Of a stretch of DNA of 64,000 nt, positions 37,490 to 45,260 are shown piece after piece (position 1 is the first letter of the stretch; each line of letters begins with the position of its first letter). The notes beneath the pieces were generated by a model. It was not told the origin of the DNA and ran no database searches. It saw only the letters and a list, made by a program, of their open reading frames with translations. Where the stretch lies: positions 24,777 to 88,776 of the forward strand of contig NZ_RFLX01000005.1 of NCBI RefSeq assembly GCF_003696345.1, written 5' to 3'. The position numbers were made by a program, and so were the translations under genes. The DNA comes from Teichococcus wenyumeiae. GTDB taxonomy: Bacteria > Pseudomonadota > Alphaproteobacteria > Acetobacterales > Acetobacteraceae.

Positions 37490-38437
37490 TCAAGCGCGCC
37501 TGTCAGGGCGCAGGCCCCGCAGGATGTCCTTCAGTGAATCGGTCGGCTTCGGCGGCTCCGCCGGCGGCGGCGGCACGGCGGATACCATGCGGAACATCTC
37601 CGCCAGCGAGCCGGTGGCCGGCGCGGGGGCGTGGCGAGTCCTGGCCGCCACGGCGGGCGGTTCCGGCGCCATTGCGGCGGCGGGCGGCGGCGCGGCGGGC
37701 TGCTGCGACCAGAGCGGTTGGGCCGGGGCAGTGGCCGGCGGCCCGCCGAAGCCACCCGGTGGCAGGTTCAGCAGCGCCTGATCCGGTGTGGGGGCCTGGA
37801 TCGGCCGCCCCGCCAGTGGCGCGAAGCCATGCGGCTGCGGCGCGGCCAGCGGCAGGTCCCAGACGGCGGGCTGCGCCAAGAGGCCCAGCAGGCCCTCGCG
37901 CGGCGCCGGGCTGGCGGCGCTGGAGGCGCGCAGTTCCTCCAGCAGCGAGGCAGACCGCTCAACCGGGGCCGCCGGTGCATCCTGCGTGGCGGTGCCGCGC
38001 AACGCCATCAGCAGCGACTGTGCCGTTTGGGGCATATGGGCTGCCAGCTGCGGTTGCGGTTGCGGAAGCGGTTCCGCCGGCACGGGGGCCAGCATTTCGG
38101 GCAAGGGCGGCGGCGCGGCAGGCAACGAAGGCGTGGACGCGGCAGGCGGTGCCGGTGCCTGGATGGCAGGCGGAACAGCGGCAGCCGCGATGGGCTGCGC
38201 CCGCACAAAATCAACCATGGATTGCAAAGCTGTGGCTGGCCTGCCGGCTTCAGGGAGAACCTCCGGCGCAAACGGTCCACGCTCCTCGCCCGGCGCCTCG
38301 ACCGAGAAGCTGGCTTCAGCGGGAGCAGTTGCGGAACGGGGTGTTTGTCTCAGCGGGCCATTGCCGAAGTTGCGGTAGCGGATAACGGGCGCACGCAGAG
38401 CCGCGGCCACCCTCGCAACGTCACGATCCTGTCCCAT
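37490..38437 (-). CDS. Pro/Ala-rich cellulose operon protein, BcsH (CcpAx)/BcsP-like
   Basis: This 315-residue protein is mostly disordered: residues ~45-270 are Pro/Ala/Gln-rich. Ordered islands sit at the ends: RVAAALRAPVIRYRNF near the N-terminus, and near the C-terminus two related helices, GSLAEMFRMVS and DSLKDILRGLR, echoed by SLLEELRASS in the middle. The position between bcsZ and the synthase genes, the Pro-rich body and the terminal motifs resemble Komagataeibacter CcpAx (BcsH), with some likeness to BcsP of other proteobacteria. The comparison is from memory. Such proteins organise the synthase complexes. The start is ATG at 38435-38437. Confidence 0.6.
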   Translation of the reverse strand: MGQDRDVARVAAALRAPVIRYRNFGNGPLRQTPRSATAPAEASFSVEAPGEERGPFAPEVLPEAGRPATALQSMVDFVRAQPIAAAAVPPAIQAPAPPAASTPSLPAAPPPLPEMLAPVPAEPLPQPQPQLAAHMPQTAQSLLMALRGTATQDAPAAPVERSASLLEELRASSAASPAPREGLLGLLAQPAVWDLPLAAPQPHGFAPLAGRPIQAPTPDQALLNLPPGGFGGPPATAPAQPLWSQQPAAPPPAAAMAPEPPAVAARTRHAPAPATGSLAEMFRMVSAVPPPPAEPPKPTDSLKDILRGLRPDRRA

Positions 38438-38534
38438 CCACCGCTACCAATCCCTGAGTGTTCACAGAATGCAATTTAGGGCAGCGAAACGGAACCAAAT
38501 TTTCGCGGGATGATAGCAATATACTGTCTTATTT

Positions 38535-39614
38535 TTAAGAAATTTCCGCGCCAGCCAGGATCGTCATGATTTTCAGGATGGCTGCGTAATAGTCGTCTGT
38601 GTTTTTCGGCAGGAGCACTGTTGCTTCACCGCCAAGCCTCCGCTCATCTCCCGCGATGAAGCGCCGGATGGCCGCGGCCCCCTCTCCCGAGGGATAGGGC
38701 GAAACCTGATTGTTGCCCAGGTCGGCCCAGGCCGGCAGATGCGGGTGACCGGGATCGCTCCAGAAGGCCAGGGCTGCCCGCACCGCCGGCTCGTCGCCCA
38801 GCCCGGCCCAGGCCATGTAGAGCGGCACGCGCATCGCGTCATAGGAGAAGCGCGGCGGCCAGGCCGGCGCCAGGCCGAGGGCGCCATCCGCCCGCCGCAG
38901 CGTCAGCCAGTCCGGCGGCAGGCCCCAGCGGCCGAAGCGGGCCAGGCGCAGCAGCCCAACCCCATCGGCCACCAGCCGCAGCCAGGCCGGGTCGGGCACC
39001 GCCCGCGCCAGCAAGCGGATGGCGGGGAAAGCGTAATAGGAAGGATTGAGCACCACGCTCTCCGCCTCCTCGAACCCGGCGGCGCCGGGCAGCAGCACGG
39101 TGCGCCCGGCCACCTGCCGCAGCAGCAGGCGCAGGATGTCGCGGGCCATGGCGGTGCCGGCCTCGGCATAGGCCGGCTGTGCCCAGCGCCGGGCGGCCAG
39201 CAGCAGCGCGGCGGCGATGAAGAGGTCGCCATCCGTGGCATTGTTGCGGTCCGACCATGTCTGCGCCGCGCCGGGGCGGTAGCGCCAGGCATGCAGGCGG
39301 TCCTTCGGCCGGCGCAGCGCCTGCCGGGTCCAGCCCAGCAACTGGTCGAAGGCGGCGCGGTCATCGCAGCGCTCGGCGCAGAACAGCGCCCAGCCCTGCC
39401 CCTCGGAATGCGAGATGCCGCCGTTGCCGGTATCCACCACCCGCCCCTCAGGCAGCAGGAAGCGGGCGCGGAAGCCCTGCCAGGCGGCGCGCAGATGCGG
39501 CGGCGCCTCGGGCGGCGCGGCGGCAGCGGCGATGGGCCAGCCGCCCAGGGCGGGCAGCGCCGCCAGGCGCAGGAACCCGCGGCGCGGCAGGATGGATCGG
39601 CGGGCAGGATGCAT
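38535..39614 (-). CDS. bcsZ: Endo-1,4-beta-glucanase BcsZ (GH8)
   Basis: This exported glycoside hydrolase family 8 enzyme of 359 residues cuts beta-1,4-glucan, supporting ordered cellulose export. A Tat signal (PRRGFLRLAALPALGGW) precedes the catalytic domain. GISHSEGQGWALF contains the general acid Glu, NATDGDLFIAAALLLA the Asp-rich subsite and FSYDAMRVPLYMAW the C-terminal conserved Tyr-Asp-Arg. It is first in the operon as found in Komagataeibacter. The last 20 codons and the following ~95 bp are AT-richer than the rest and could hold an internal promoter for the next gene. Confidence 0.93.
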   Translation of the reverse strand: MHPARRSILPRRGFLRLAALPALGGWPIAAAAAPPEAPPHLRAAWQGFRARFLLPEGRVVDTGNGGISHSEGQGWALFCAERCDDRAAFDQLLGWTRQALRRPKDRLHAWRYRPGAAQTWSDRNNATDGDLFIAAALLLAARRWAQPAYAEAGTAMARDILRLLLRQVAGRTVLLPGAAGFEEAESVVLNPSYYAFPAIRLLARAVPDPAWLRLVADGVGLLRLARFGRWGLPPDWLTLRRADGALGLAPAWPPRFSYDAMRVPLYMAWAGLGDEPAVRAALAFWSDPGHPHLPAWADLGNNQVSPYPSGEGAAAIRRFIAGDERRLGGEATVLLPKNTDDYYAAILKIMTILAGAEIS

Positions 39615-39663
39615 CGCCGCAGCTTCCGCCCGCCATCCTTGCCGAATCCTGAAGCCCGGGGGC

Positions 39664-40362
39664 TCAGGCGCCCAGGAGCCATTCCCGCATCAGGCCCGTG
39701 ACGGCCTCGGGCTGCTCCATCGGCGGCAGGTGGCCGGCCTGCGGCACCCGCGCCAGCCGCGCGCCCGGAATGGCCGCGGCCATTTCCTCGGACAGTTCGG
39801 GCGGGGTGAGCTGGTCCTGCTCCCCCACCACCACCAGGGTCGGCACGGCGATGCCGGGCAGCATGGGCCGCGAATCGGGGCGGTGCAGGATGGCCTGCTG
39901 CTGCCGCAGGAAGGCCTCGCGGCCGATGCGCTCCGCCATCTCCCGCACCTCGAAGCCCAGCGGCCCGTCCAGATGCGCGGGGTGCAGCAGGCTCGGCAGC
40001 AGGCGCGGCGTCACGCCCTTGAACTGGCCCGAGCGCGTCAGCGACATCAGGCCGCGCCGGCGGCGGGATTGTTCCTCGGTATCCGGGCGGGCGCCGGTAT
40101 CCATCAGCGCCAGCCGCGTCACCCGCTCCGGCGCCCGGCGCATGATCTCCAGCGCCAGGTAGCCGCCCATCGAGAGCCCGGCCAGCGCGAAGCGCCGCGG
40201 CGCCACGGCCAGGGCGCGGAGCGCCATCTCGCCCAGGCTGGCATCCTGGGTGGTATCGGCCACCTGGCAGGCGGCTACCCCCTCCAATCCGGCGATCTGG
40301 TCGCGCCAGAGCCGCTCGTCGCAGAGCAGGCCGGGCAGCAGCAGCAGGGGATGGAGGGTCAT
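39664..40362 (-). CDS. Alpha/beta hydrolase
   Basis: This 232-residue alpha/beta-hydrolase-fold protein opens LLLLPGLLCDERLW (oxyanion region). The nucleophile elbow is LAGLSMGGYLALEI (GxSxG), the acid lies in LVVVGEQDQLTPPE and the His in VPQAGHLPPMEQP. It looks like a small esterase or a carboxyl-ester hydrolase of the BioH-like size; the substrate is unknown. The start is ATG at 40360-40362. The 210-bp gap upstream is shared with the divergent helicase gene; it has a moderately AT-rich stretch near 40395-40445 but no clear promoter boxes. Confidence 0.85.
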   Translation of the reverse strand: MTLHPLLLLPGLLCDERLWRDQIAGLEGVAACQVADTTQDASLGEMALRALAVAPRRFALAGLSMGGYLALEIMRRAPERVTRLALMDTGARPDTEEQSRRRRGLMSLTRSGQFKGVTPRLLPSLLHPAHLDGPLGFEVREMAERIGREAFLRQQQAILHRPDSRPMLPGIAVPTLVVVGEQDQLTPPELSEEMAAAIPGARLARVPQAGHLPPMEQPEAVTGLMREWLLGA

Positions 40363-40572
40363 GGGCGGCGGGCTTTCCTCGGGCAGGGCGCTGATCAGCA
40401 GTTAACCGCGTCAAAATGCCGGGTAAATGGGCCGAAAACCTTGCCAAGAAGCGCCTTCCGGCGCATAGGGGCGCCGATGCCGGATGAAGGGCCGCGCGGA
40501 TCGCGCGTGACCGGCCGGCACGATGTGCCCCCATGAGGCCCGCCGCATGGTCGGCGAAGGGACCTACTGCAC

Positions 40573-42402
40573 TTGAGCGATCAGCCTGTCACGCCCGCGG
40601 ATGCCGCGGCCGAAAACGAGCATTCCGATGCCCTGCCCCCGCCGGACGCCCTGCCCGGCGCTGAACCGGTGGCTGGTCCGCCGGAAGAGCCCGTGACGGT
40701 GGCGAAGACCGAGGCCGAGACGCAGGCCGACGAAGAGGCTGCGAGCTGGGACCAGCACGAAGACGAGACGCCCCGCACCGTCTTCGCCGACCTCGGCCTG
40801 TCCGAGCTGCTGCTGAAGGGTGTCGAAGACGTCGGCTACCTGCACCCGACGCCGATCCAGGAACAGGCGATCCCCATCGTGCTGATGGGCCGCGACGTGC
40901 TGGGCTGCGCCCAGACCGGCACCGGCAAGACCGCCTCCTTCGTGCTGCCCATGATGGACATCCTGGCCGGCTCCCGCGCCAAGGCCCGCATGCCGCGCAG
41001 CCTGATCCTGGAGCCGACGCGCGAACTCGCCCTTCAGGTGGCCGAGAACTTCGTCAAGTACGGCCAGCACATGAAGCTGACCCATGCGCTGCTGATCGGC
41101 GGCGAGAGCATGGCCGAGCAGACGGATGCGCTGAACCAGGGCGTGGACGTGCTGATCGCGACCCCGGGCCGGCTGCTGGACCTGTTCGACCGCGGCCGCG
41201 TCATGCTGGCCGATTGCAAGGTGCTGGTGATCGACGAGGCCGACCGCATGCTGGACATGGGGTTCATCCCCGATGTCGAGCGCATCGTCTCCATGCTGCC
41301 GCCGCTGCGCCAGACGCTGTTCTTCTCCGCCACCATGGCGCCCGAGATCCGCAAGCTGGCCGACGCCTTCCTGCAGAACCCGAAGGAGATCACGGTCTCC
41401 GCCCCCGCCTCGGTGGCCACCACCATCACGGCCGGGCTGGCGATCGTGCCGGAAGGCGAGAAGCGCCGCGCGCTGCGCAAGCTGCTGAAGCGCGAGCCGG
41501 TGCAGAACGCGCTGATCTTCTGCAACCGTAAGCGTGACGTGGATGTGCTCTTCAAGAGCCTGACCAAGCACGGCTTCTCGGTCGGCGCCCTGCATGGCGA
41601 CCTGGCGCAGTCCGTGCGCTTCGCCACGCTGGAGAAGTTCAAGAACAACGAGCTGCAGTTGCTGGTCTGCTCCGATGTCGCCGCGCGCGGCATCGACATC
41701 GGCGGCCTCAGCCACGTCTTCAACTTCGACCTGCCCTTCCATGCGGAGGACTACGTCCACCGCATCGGCCGCACCGGCCGCGCCGGGCGGGAAGGCCATG
41801 CCTATTCCATCGCGACGGCCGACGACGCCAAGCTGCTGGCGGCCATCGAATCCCTGACCGGCCATGTGATCCCGCGCATCACCATTGAGGGTATCGAGCC
41901 GGTGAGCGAGGAGGAGATGACCGAGGCGCTGGAATCCAAGGGCCGTGGACGCGGCCGTGGCGGCGCACGCCCGGCTGGCCGCGAGGAGCGTGGTGGCCGC
42001 CGGCCCGAGAAGGACGCCCGCAGCGGTGGCCGCCGCGAGGAGGCGCCCCGCCGTGGCCGCCGCCGCGACGAGGAGCAGCCCCGCCCGCGGGAAGAGGACG
42101 TGGTGGAGGCCCCTGCCGCCATCGCCCCCCTGCCCGAGGAAAACCGCCGCCCGCGCGAGGAGCACCGCCGCCACCGGGAGGAGGAGCGCCCCCGCGCCCC
42201 GCGCGAGGAGCATGCGCGCGAGCCGCGCGGCCGCGACGAGCGCCGTGGCCGCGACCGTGACGAGAACCGGCGTGACCGGCGCGACCGCGACGACCTGGGC
42301 CCGCCGGTGGTGGGCTTCGGCGATGCGGTGCCGGCTTTCATGCTGATCCCGATACCGCGCACCAAGCGCGACCATCGTGCGTCGGAAAACGACGCCGCCT
42401 GA
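40573..42402 (+). CDS. DEAD-box RNA helicase (RhlE-like)
   Basis: This 609-residue ATP-dependent RNA helicase begins with an acidic tail of about 70 residues. The core has the Q motif (YLHPTPIQEQAIP), CAQTGTGKTASF, LEPTRELALQ, VIDEADRMLDMG, FFSATM, SDVAARGIDIG and HRIGRTGRAGR. After about residue 450 the tail is Arg/Glu-rich and repetitive, typical of RNA-binding extensions in RhlE/RhlB/CsdA-type helicases acting in ribosome assembly or mRNA decay. The start is TTG 40573, with GAAGGGA at 40556-40562; no ATG precedes the domain. Confidence 0.93.
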   Translation: MSDQPVTPADAAAENEHSDALPPPDALPGAEPVAGPPEEPVTVAKTEAETQADEEAASWDQHEDETPRTVFADLGLSELLLKGVEDVGYLHPTPIQEQAIPIVLMGRDVLGCAQTGTGKTASFVLPMMDILAGSRAKARMPRSLILEPTRELALQVAENFVKYGQHMKLTHALLIGGESMAEQTDALNQGVDVLIATPGRLLDLFDRGRVMLADCKVLVIDEADRMLDMGFIPDVERIVSMLPPLRQTLFFSATMAPEIRKLADAFLQNPKEITVSAPASVATTITAGLAIVPEGEKRRALRKLLKREPVQNALIFCNRKRDVDVLFKSLTKHGFSVGALHGDLAQSVRFATLEKFKNNELQLLVCSDVAARGIDIGGLSHVFNFDLPFHAEDYVHRIGRTGRAGREGHAYSIATADDAKLLAAIESLTGHVIPRITIEGIEPVSEEEMTEALESKGRGRGRGGARPAGREERGGRRPEKDARSGGRREEAPRRGRRRDEEQPRPREEDVVEAPAAIAPLPEENRRPREEHRRHREEERPRAPREEHAREPRGRDERRGRDRDENRRDRRDRDDLGPPVVGFGDAVPAFMLIPIPRTKRDHRASENDAA

Positions 42403-42534
42403 GACGATCCCGGCGCCTTCCAGGCCGGGCCGGGTTGCCGGGGCGGGTCTGGGGCGTCACTCTCCCTCACGCTGAGATCGCGCCACCGGCTGCCCGCCTT
42501 CCGGGCCGCCGGCCCGGCCGAGGAGGAAACGCCC

Positions 42535-43725
42535 ATGAACGTCGTCACATCGCAGACCCGCCCCGCCTTCAACTGGGAAGACCCGCTGCTGCTGGAAGAC
42601 CTGCTCAGCGAGGACGAGCGGATGATCCGCGACGCCGCCCGCGCTTATTGCCAGGAGAAGCTCTTCCCGCGCGTGCTGGAGGCCAACCGGCACGAGGTCT
42701 TCCACCGGGAGATCATGAACGAATTCGGCGAGATGGGCTTTCTGGGCGCGACGCTCGACAGCCACGGCTGCGCCGGCGTCAACTATGTCTCCTACGGCCT
42801 GATCGCGCGTGAGGTGGAGCGGGTGGACAGCGGTTACCGCTCCGCCTTCTCCGTGCAGTCCTCCCTCGCCATGTTCCCCATCTGGGCCTATGGCACCGAC
42901 GCCCTGAAGGACCGCGTGCTGCCCGGCATGCAGCAGGGCAAGCTGGTCGGCTGCTTCGGCCTGACCGAGCCCGATGCCGGCTCCGACCCCGCCTCCATGC
43001 GCACCCGCGCCAAGGCCGTTGATGGCGGCTACCTGCTCTCCGGCTCCAAGACCTGGATCACCAATTCCCCGATCGCTGATGTCTTCGTGGTCTGGGCCAA
43101 GGACGATGCCGGCGACGTGCGCGGCTTCGTGCTCGAGAAGGGCATGAAGGGCCTGACCGCGCCGAAGATCGAGGGCAAGTTCAGCCTGCGCGCCTCGACC
43201 ACCGGCATGATCATGATGGACGAGGTCTTCTGCCCGGAAGAGAACAAGCTGGACGTGAAGGGCCTGAAGGGTCCCTTCTCCTGCCTCAACCGCGCCCGCT
43301 ACGGCATCGCCTGGGGCTCGCTGGGCGCCGCCGAGTTCTGCTGGCACGCCGCGCGCGACTACACCATGGGCCGCCAGATGTTCGGCCGCCCGCTGGCGCA
43401 GACGCAGCTGATCCAGAAGAAGCTGGCCGACATGCAGACCGAGATCACGCTCGGCCTGCACGGCGTGCTGCGCCTGGGCCGGCTGTTCGACGAGCACCGC
43501 GTGGCGCCGGAGATGATCTCCCTGCTGAAGCGCAACAACTGCGGCAAGGCGCTGGATATCGCCCGCGTGGCGCGTGACATGCACGGCGGCAACGGCATCG
43601 CGGACGAATACCATGTCATCCGCCACGTGATGAACCTGGAAGCCGTGAACACCTACGAAGGCACCCACGACGTCCATGCCCTGATCCTGGGCCGGGCGCA
43701 GACGGGCCTGAACGCCTTCTTCTGA
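42535..43725 (+). CDS. gcdH: Glutaryl-CoA dehydrogenase
   Basis: This 396-residue flavin acyl-CoA dehydrogenase oxidatively decarboxylates glutaryl-CoA to crotonyl-CoA (lysine/tryptophan breakdown). It shows [15 protein letters not shown] and [18 protein letters not shown] at the FAD site, [17 protein letters not shown], and [17 protein letters not shown] with the catalytic Glu, all in glutaryl-type spacing. The start is ATG 42535 with GAGGAGGAAACG upstream. The electron acceptor would be ETF. It stands alone without other lysine degradation genes. Confidence 0.93.
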   Translation: MNVVTSQTRPAFNWEDPLLLEDLLSEDERMIRDAARAYCQEKLFPRVLEANRHEVFHREIMNEFGEMGFLGATLDSHGCAGVNYVSYGLIAREVERVDSGYRSAFSVQSSLAMFPIWAYGTDALKDRVLPGMQQGKLVGCFGLTEPDAGSDPASMRTRAKAVDGGYLLSGSKTWITNSPIADVFVVWAKDDAGDVRGFVLEKGMKGLTAPKIEGKFSLRASTTGMIMMDEVFCPEENKLDVKGLKGPFSCLNRARYGIAWGSLGAAEFCWHAARDYTMGRQMFGRPLAQTQLIQKKLADMQTEITLGLHGVLRLGRLFDEHRVAPEMISLLKRNNCGKALDIARVARDMHGGNGIADEYHVIRHVMNLEAVNTYEGTHDVHALILGRAQTGLNAFF

Positions 43726-43729
43726 AAGG

Positions 43730-43973
43730 CTGGAGGGGCTCTGCCCCTCCAGGCCACCCGCTGGGGTGACAGTGTCACCCCAGGCCCCGCCATCAGTTTT
43801 GGCACTGGTAGCACGGCGGTTCCGCCGGAGGCCCATGACCTCTCGGCTGCGGCTTTCAGATCCACACGCGGCGGCCTGGCGCCGCCGCGCGTCCTTCAGC
43901 CCCGATTCGAAACCCGAAGCGGGGTCCGGGGTGGACTTTCCACCCCGGCAGGGTCCAGGGGCGGCGCCCCTGG
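43730..43973. repeat. Family A paired-hairpin intergenic element, copy 4
   Basis: This fills the convergent gap between gcdH and the peroxiredoxin gene. Left module: outer hairpin 43730-43752 (CTGGAGGGGC arms), inner hairpin 43761-43783 (CTGGGGTGACA arms), then a GCCCCGCCATCAGTTTT tail. The central part has a GCCGGAGGCCCATGACC core. The inverted right module is an inner hairpin at 43926-43948 (CCGGGGTGGA arms) and an outer hairpin at 43955-43973 (CCAGGGGCG arms). Confidence 0.78.
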
Positions 43974-43980
43974 CCTGTCC

Positions 43981-44463
43981 TCAGAGTGCCGCGAGCACCG
44001 TCTCCGCCTTGGAGACCTCGAAGGCGCCGGGCTCTTCGATGCCCAGGTAGCTCACCACCCCATCCTTGGCGACGAGGGCGAAGCGCTGGCAGCGGATGCC
44101 CATGCCGCGCGCCGTCAGGTCCAGTTCCAGCCCCAGGGCCTTGGTGAAGGCGGCCGAGCCATCGGCCAGCAGCAGCACCTCGTCCTGGATGCCCTGGCTC
44201 TCGCCCCAGGCCTTCATCACGAAGGGGTCGTTCACCGCCATGCAGGCGATGGTGTCGACGCCCTTGCCCTTCAGCACCGCCGCCTGCTGCACGAAGCCCG
44301 GCAGGTGCTTGGCCGAGCAGGTCGGCGTGAAGGCGCCGGGCACGCCAAACAGCACCACGGTCTTGCCGGAAAAGAGATCCTGCGTGGAGAGTTCGCGCGG
44401 GCCTTCGGCGCTGGCCTGGGTCAGCTTGGCCGCGGGGATGGTGTCGCCGATCTTGATGGTCAT
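43981..44463 (-). CDS. Peroxiredoxin, Prx5 type
   Basis: This 160-residue thiol peroxidase has the Prx5-type signature VLFGVPGAFTPTCSAKHLPG (peroxidatic Cys in PTCS) and TIACMAVNDPFVMKAWGE. A second Cys in GIRCQRFAL might serve as the resolving residue. It reduces hydrogen peroxide and alkyl hydroperoxides, probably in the cytoplasm with a glutathione or thioredoxin partner. The ATG at 44463 is chosen with AGGAAAG 8 nt upstream; an in-frame GTG lies 6 nt before it. Confidence 0.94.
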   Translation of the reverse strand: MTIKIGDTIPAAKLTQASAEGPRELSTQDLFSGKTVVLFGVPGAFTPTCSAKHLPGFVQQAAVLKGKGVDTIACMAVNDPFVMKAWGESQGIQDEVLLLADGSAAFTKALGLELDLTARGMGIRCQRFALVAKDGVVSYLGIEEPGAFEVSKAETVLAAL

Positions 44464-44571
44464 GGTCACGCTTTCCTGCCGATATGGTCGGCGGTGACTT
44501 TTACGCCATCGGCTTTCCTGTCAACCGGGGTGCTTGCACGCCGCCCCTCGCCCCGCCATCTTCAAACCACC

Positions 44572-45195
44572 ATGGCGAGACGCGCGAGCGAGCACGAATT
44601 TCCCGAGGCGAGGCTGCCCCGTTCCCCGGCGGGCATGGCGGAAGGCTATCTGGGCGGCCAGCTTCTGGTGGCGATGCCGAGCCTGATGGACCCCCGTTTC
44701 GCCCGCGCCGTCATCTGCATCTGCGCGCATTCGGCGGATGGTGCCATGGGCATCGTGCTGAACAAGCCGCTGGAAACGCTGAGCTTCGAGGACCTGCTGA
44801 AGCAGCTGGAGGTTGAGCCCCTGCCGCCGCAGCGCCAGATCCGCCTGCTGGCGGGTGGGCCGGTGGAGGGCGGGCGCGGCTTCGTGCTGCACACCGCCGA
44901 CTGGGAAAGCGATGCCAGCCTGAAGGTCTCCGGCGACCTCGCGCTGACCGCCAGCGTCGATATCCTGAAGGCCATCGCCGGCGGGGGCGGGCCGCGCCAG
45001 GGGTTGCTGGCACTGGGCTATGCCGGCTGGGGCCCCGGACAACTGGAGATCGAGATCCAGCGCAATGCTTGGCTGAATGTCACGCCGGACGAGGCGCTGC
45101 TCTTCGACAGCCAGCCGGATACCCAGTGGCGGCAGGCCCTGGCCAAGCTGCGGATCGATCCGCTGCTGCTTTCGGCCGATGCCGGCCACGCCTGA
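44572..45195 (+). CDS. YqgE/AlgH (DUF179) family protein
   Basis: This 207-residue protein belongs to the YqgE/AlgH family: GYLGGQLLVAMPSLMDPRF, SADGAMGIVLNKPLE, LLAGGPVEGGRGFVLH and LALGYAGWGPGQLE are its four conserved blocks. It is a soluble alpha/beta fold found across proteobacteria; its molecular role is unknown despite the AlgH name. The start is ATG 44572 (ARRASEHEFPEARL). It is divergent from the Prx5 gene, a frequent companion in alphaproteobacteria. Confidence 0.92.
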   Translation: MARRASEHEFPEARLPRSPAGMAEGYLGGQLLVAMPSLMDPRFARAVICICAHSADGAMGIVLNKPLETLSFEDLLKQLEVEPLPPQRQIRLLAGGPVEGGRGFVLHTADWESDASLKVSGDLALTASVDILKAIAGGGGPRQGLLALGYAGWGPGQLEIEIQRNAWLNVTPDEALLFDSQPDTQWRQALAKLRIDPLLLSADAGHA

Positions 45196-45260
45196 CGCCG
45201 GGAGTTTTTTCTCGCCCGCCCCCGTGCCACGATGCAGGCCCCCTGGAGGAAACAAAGACG

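Noticed and set aside
43621..43640. CACGTG in gcdH (and at 45847 and 35957) as further parS sites
   Set aside because: Only the central hexamer or slightly more matches; the flanking TTT/AAA arms are absent and codons are ordinary.
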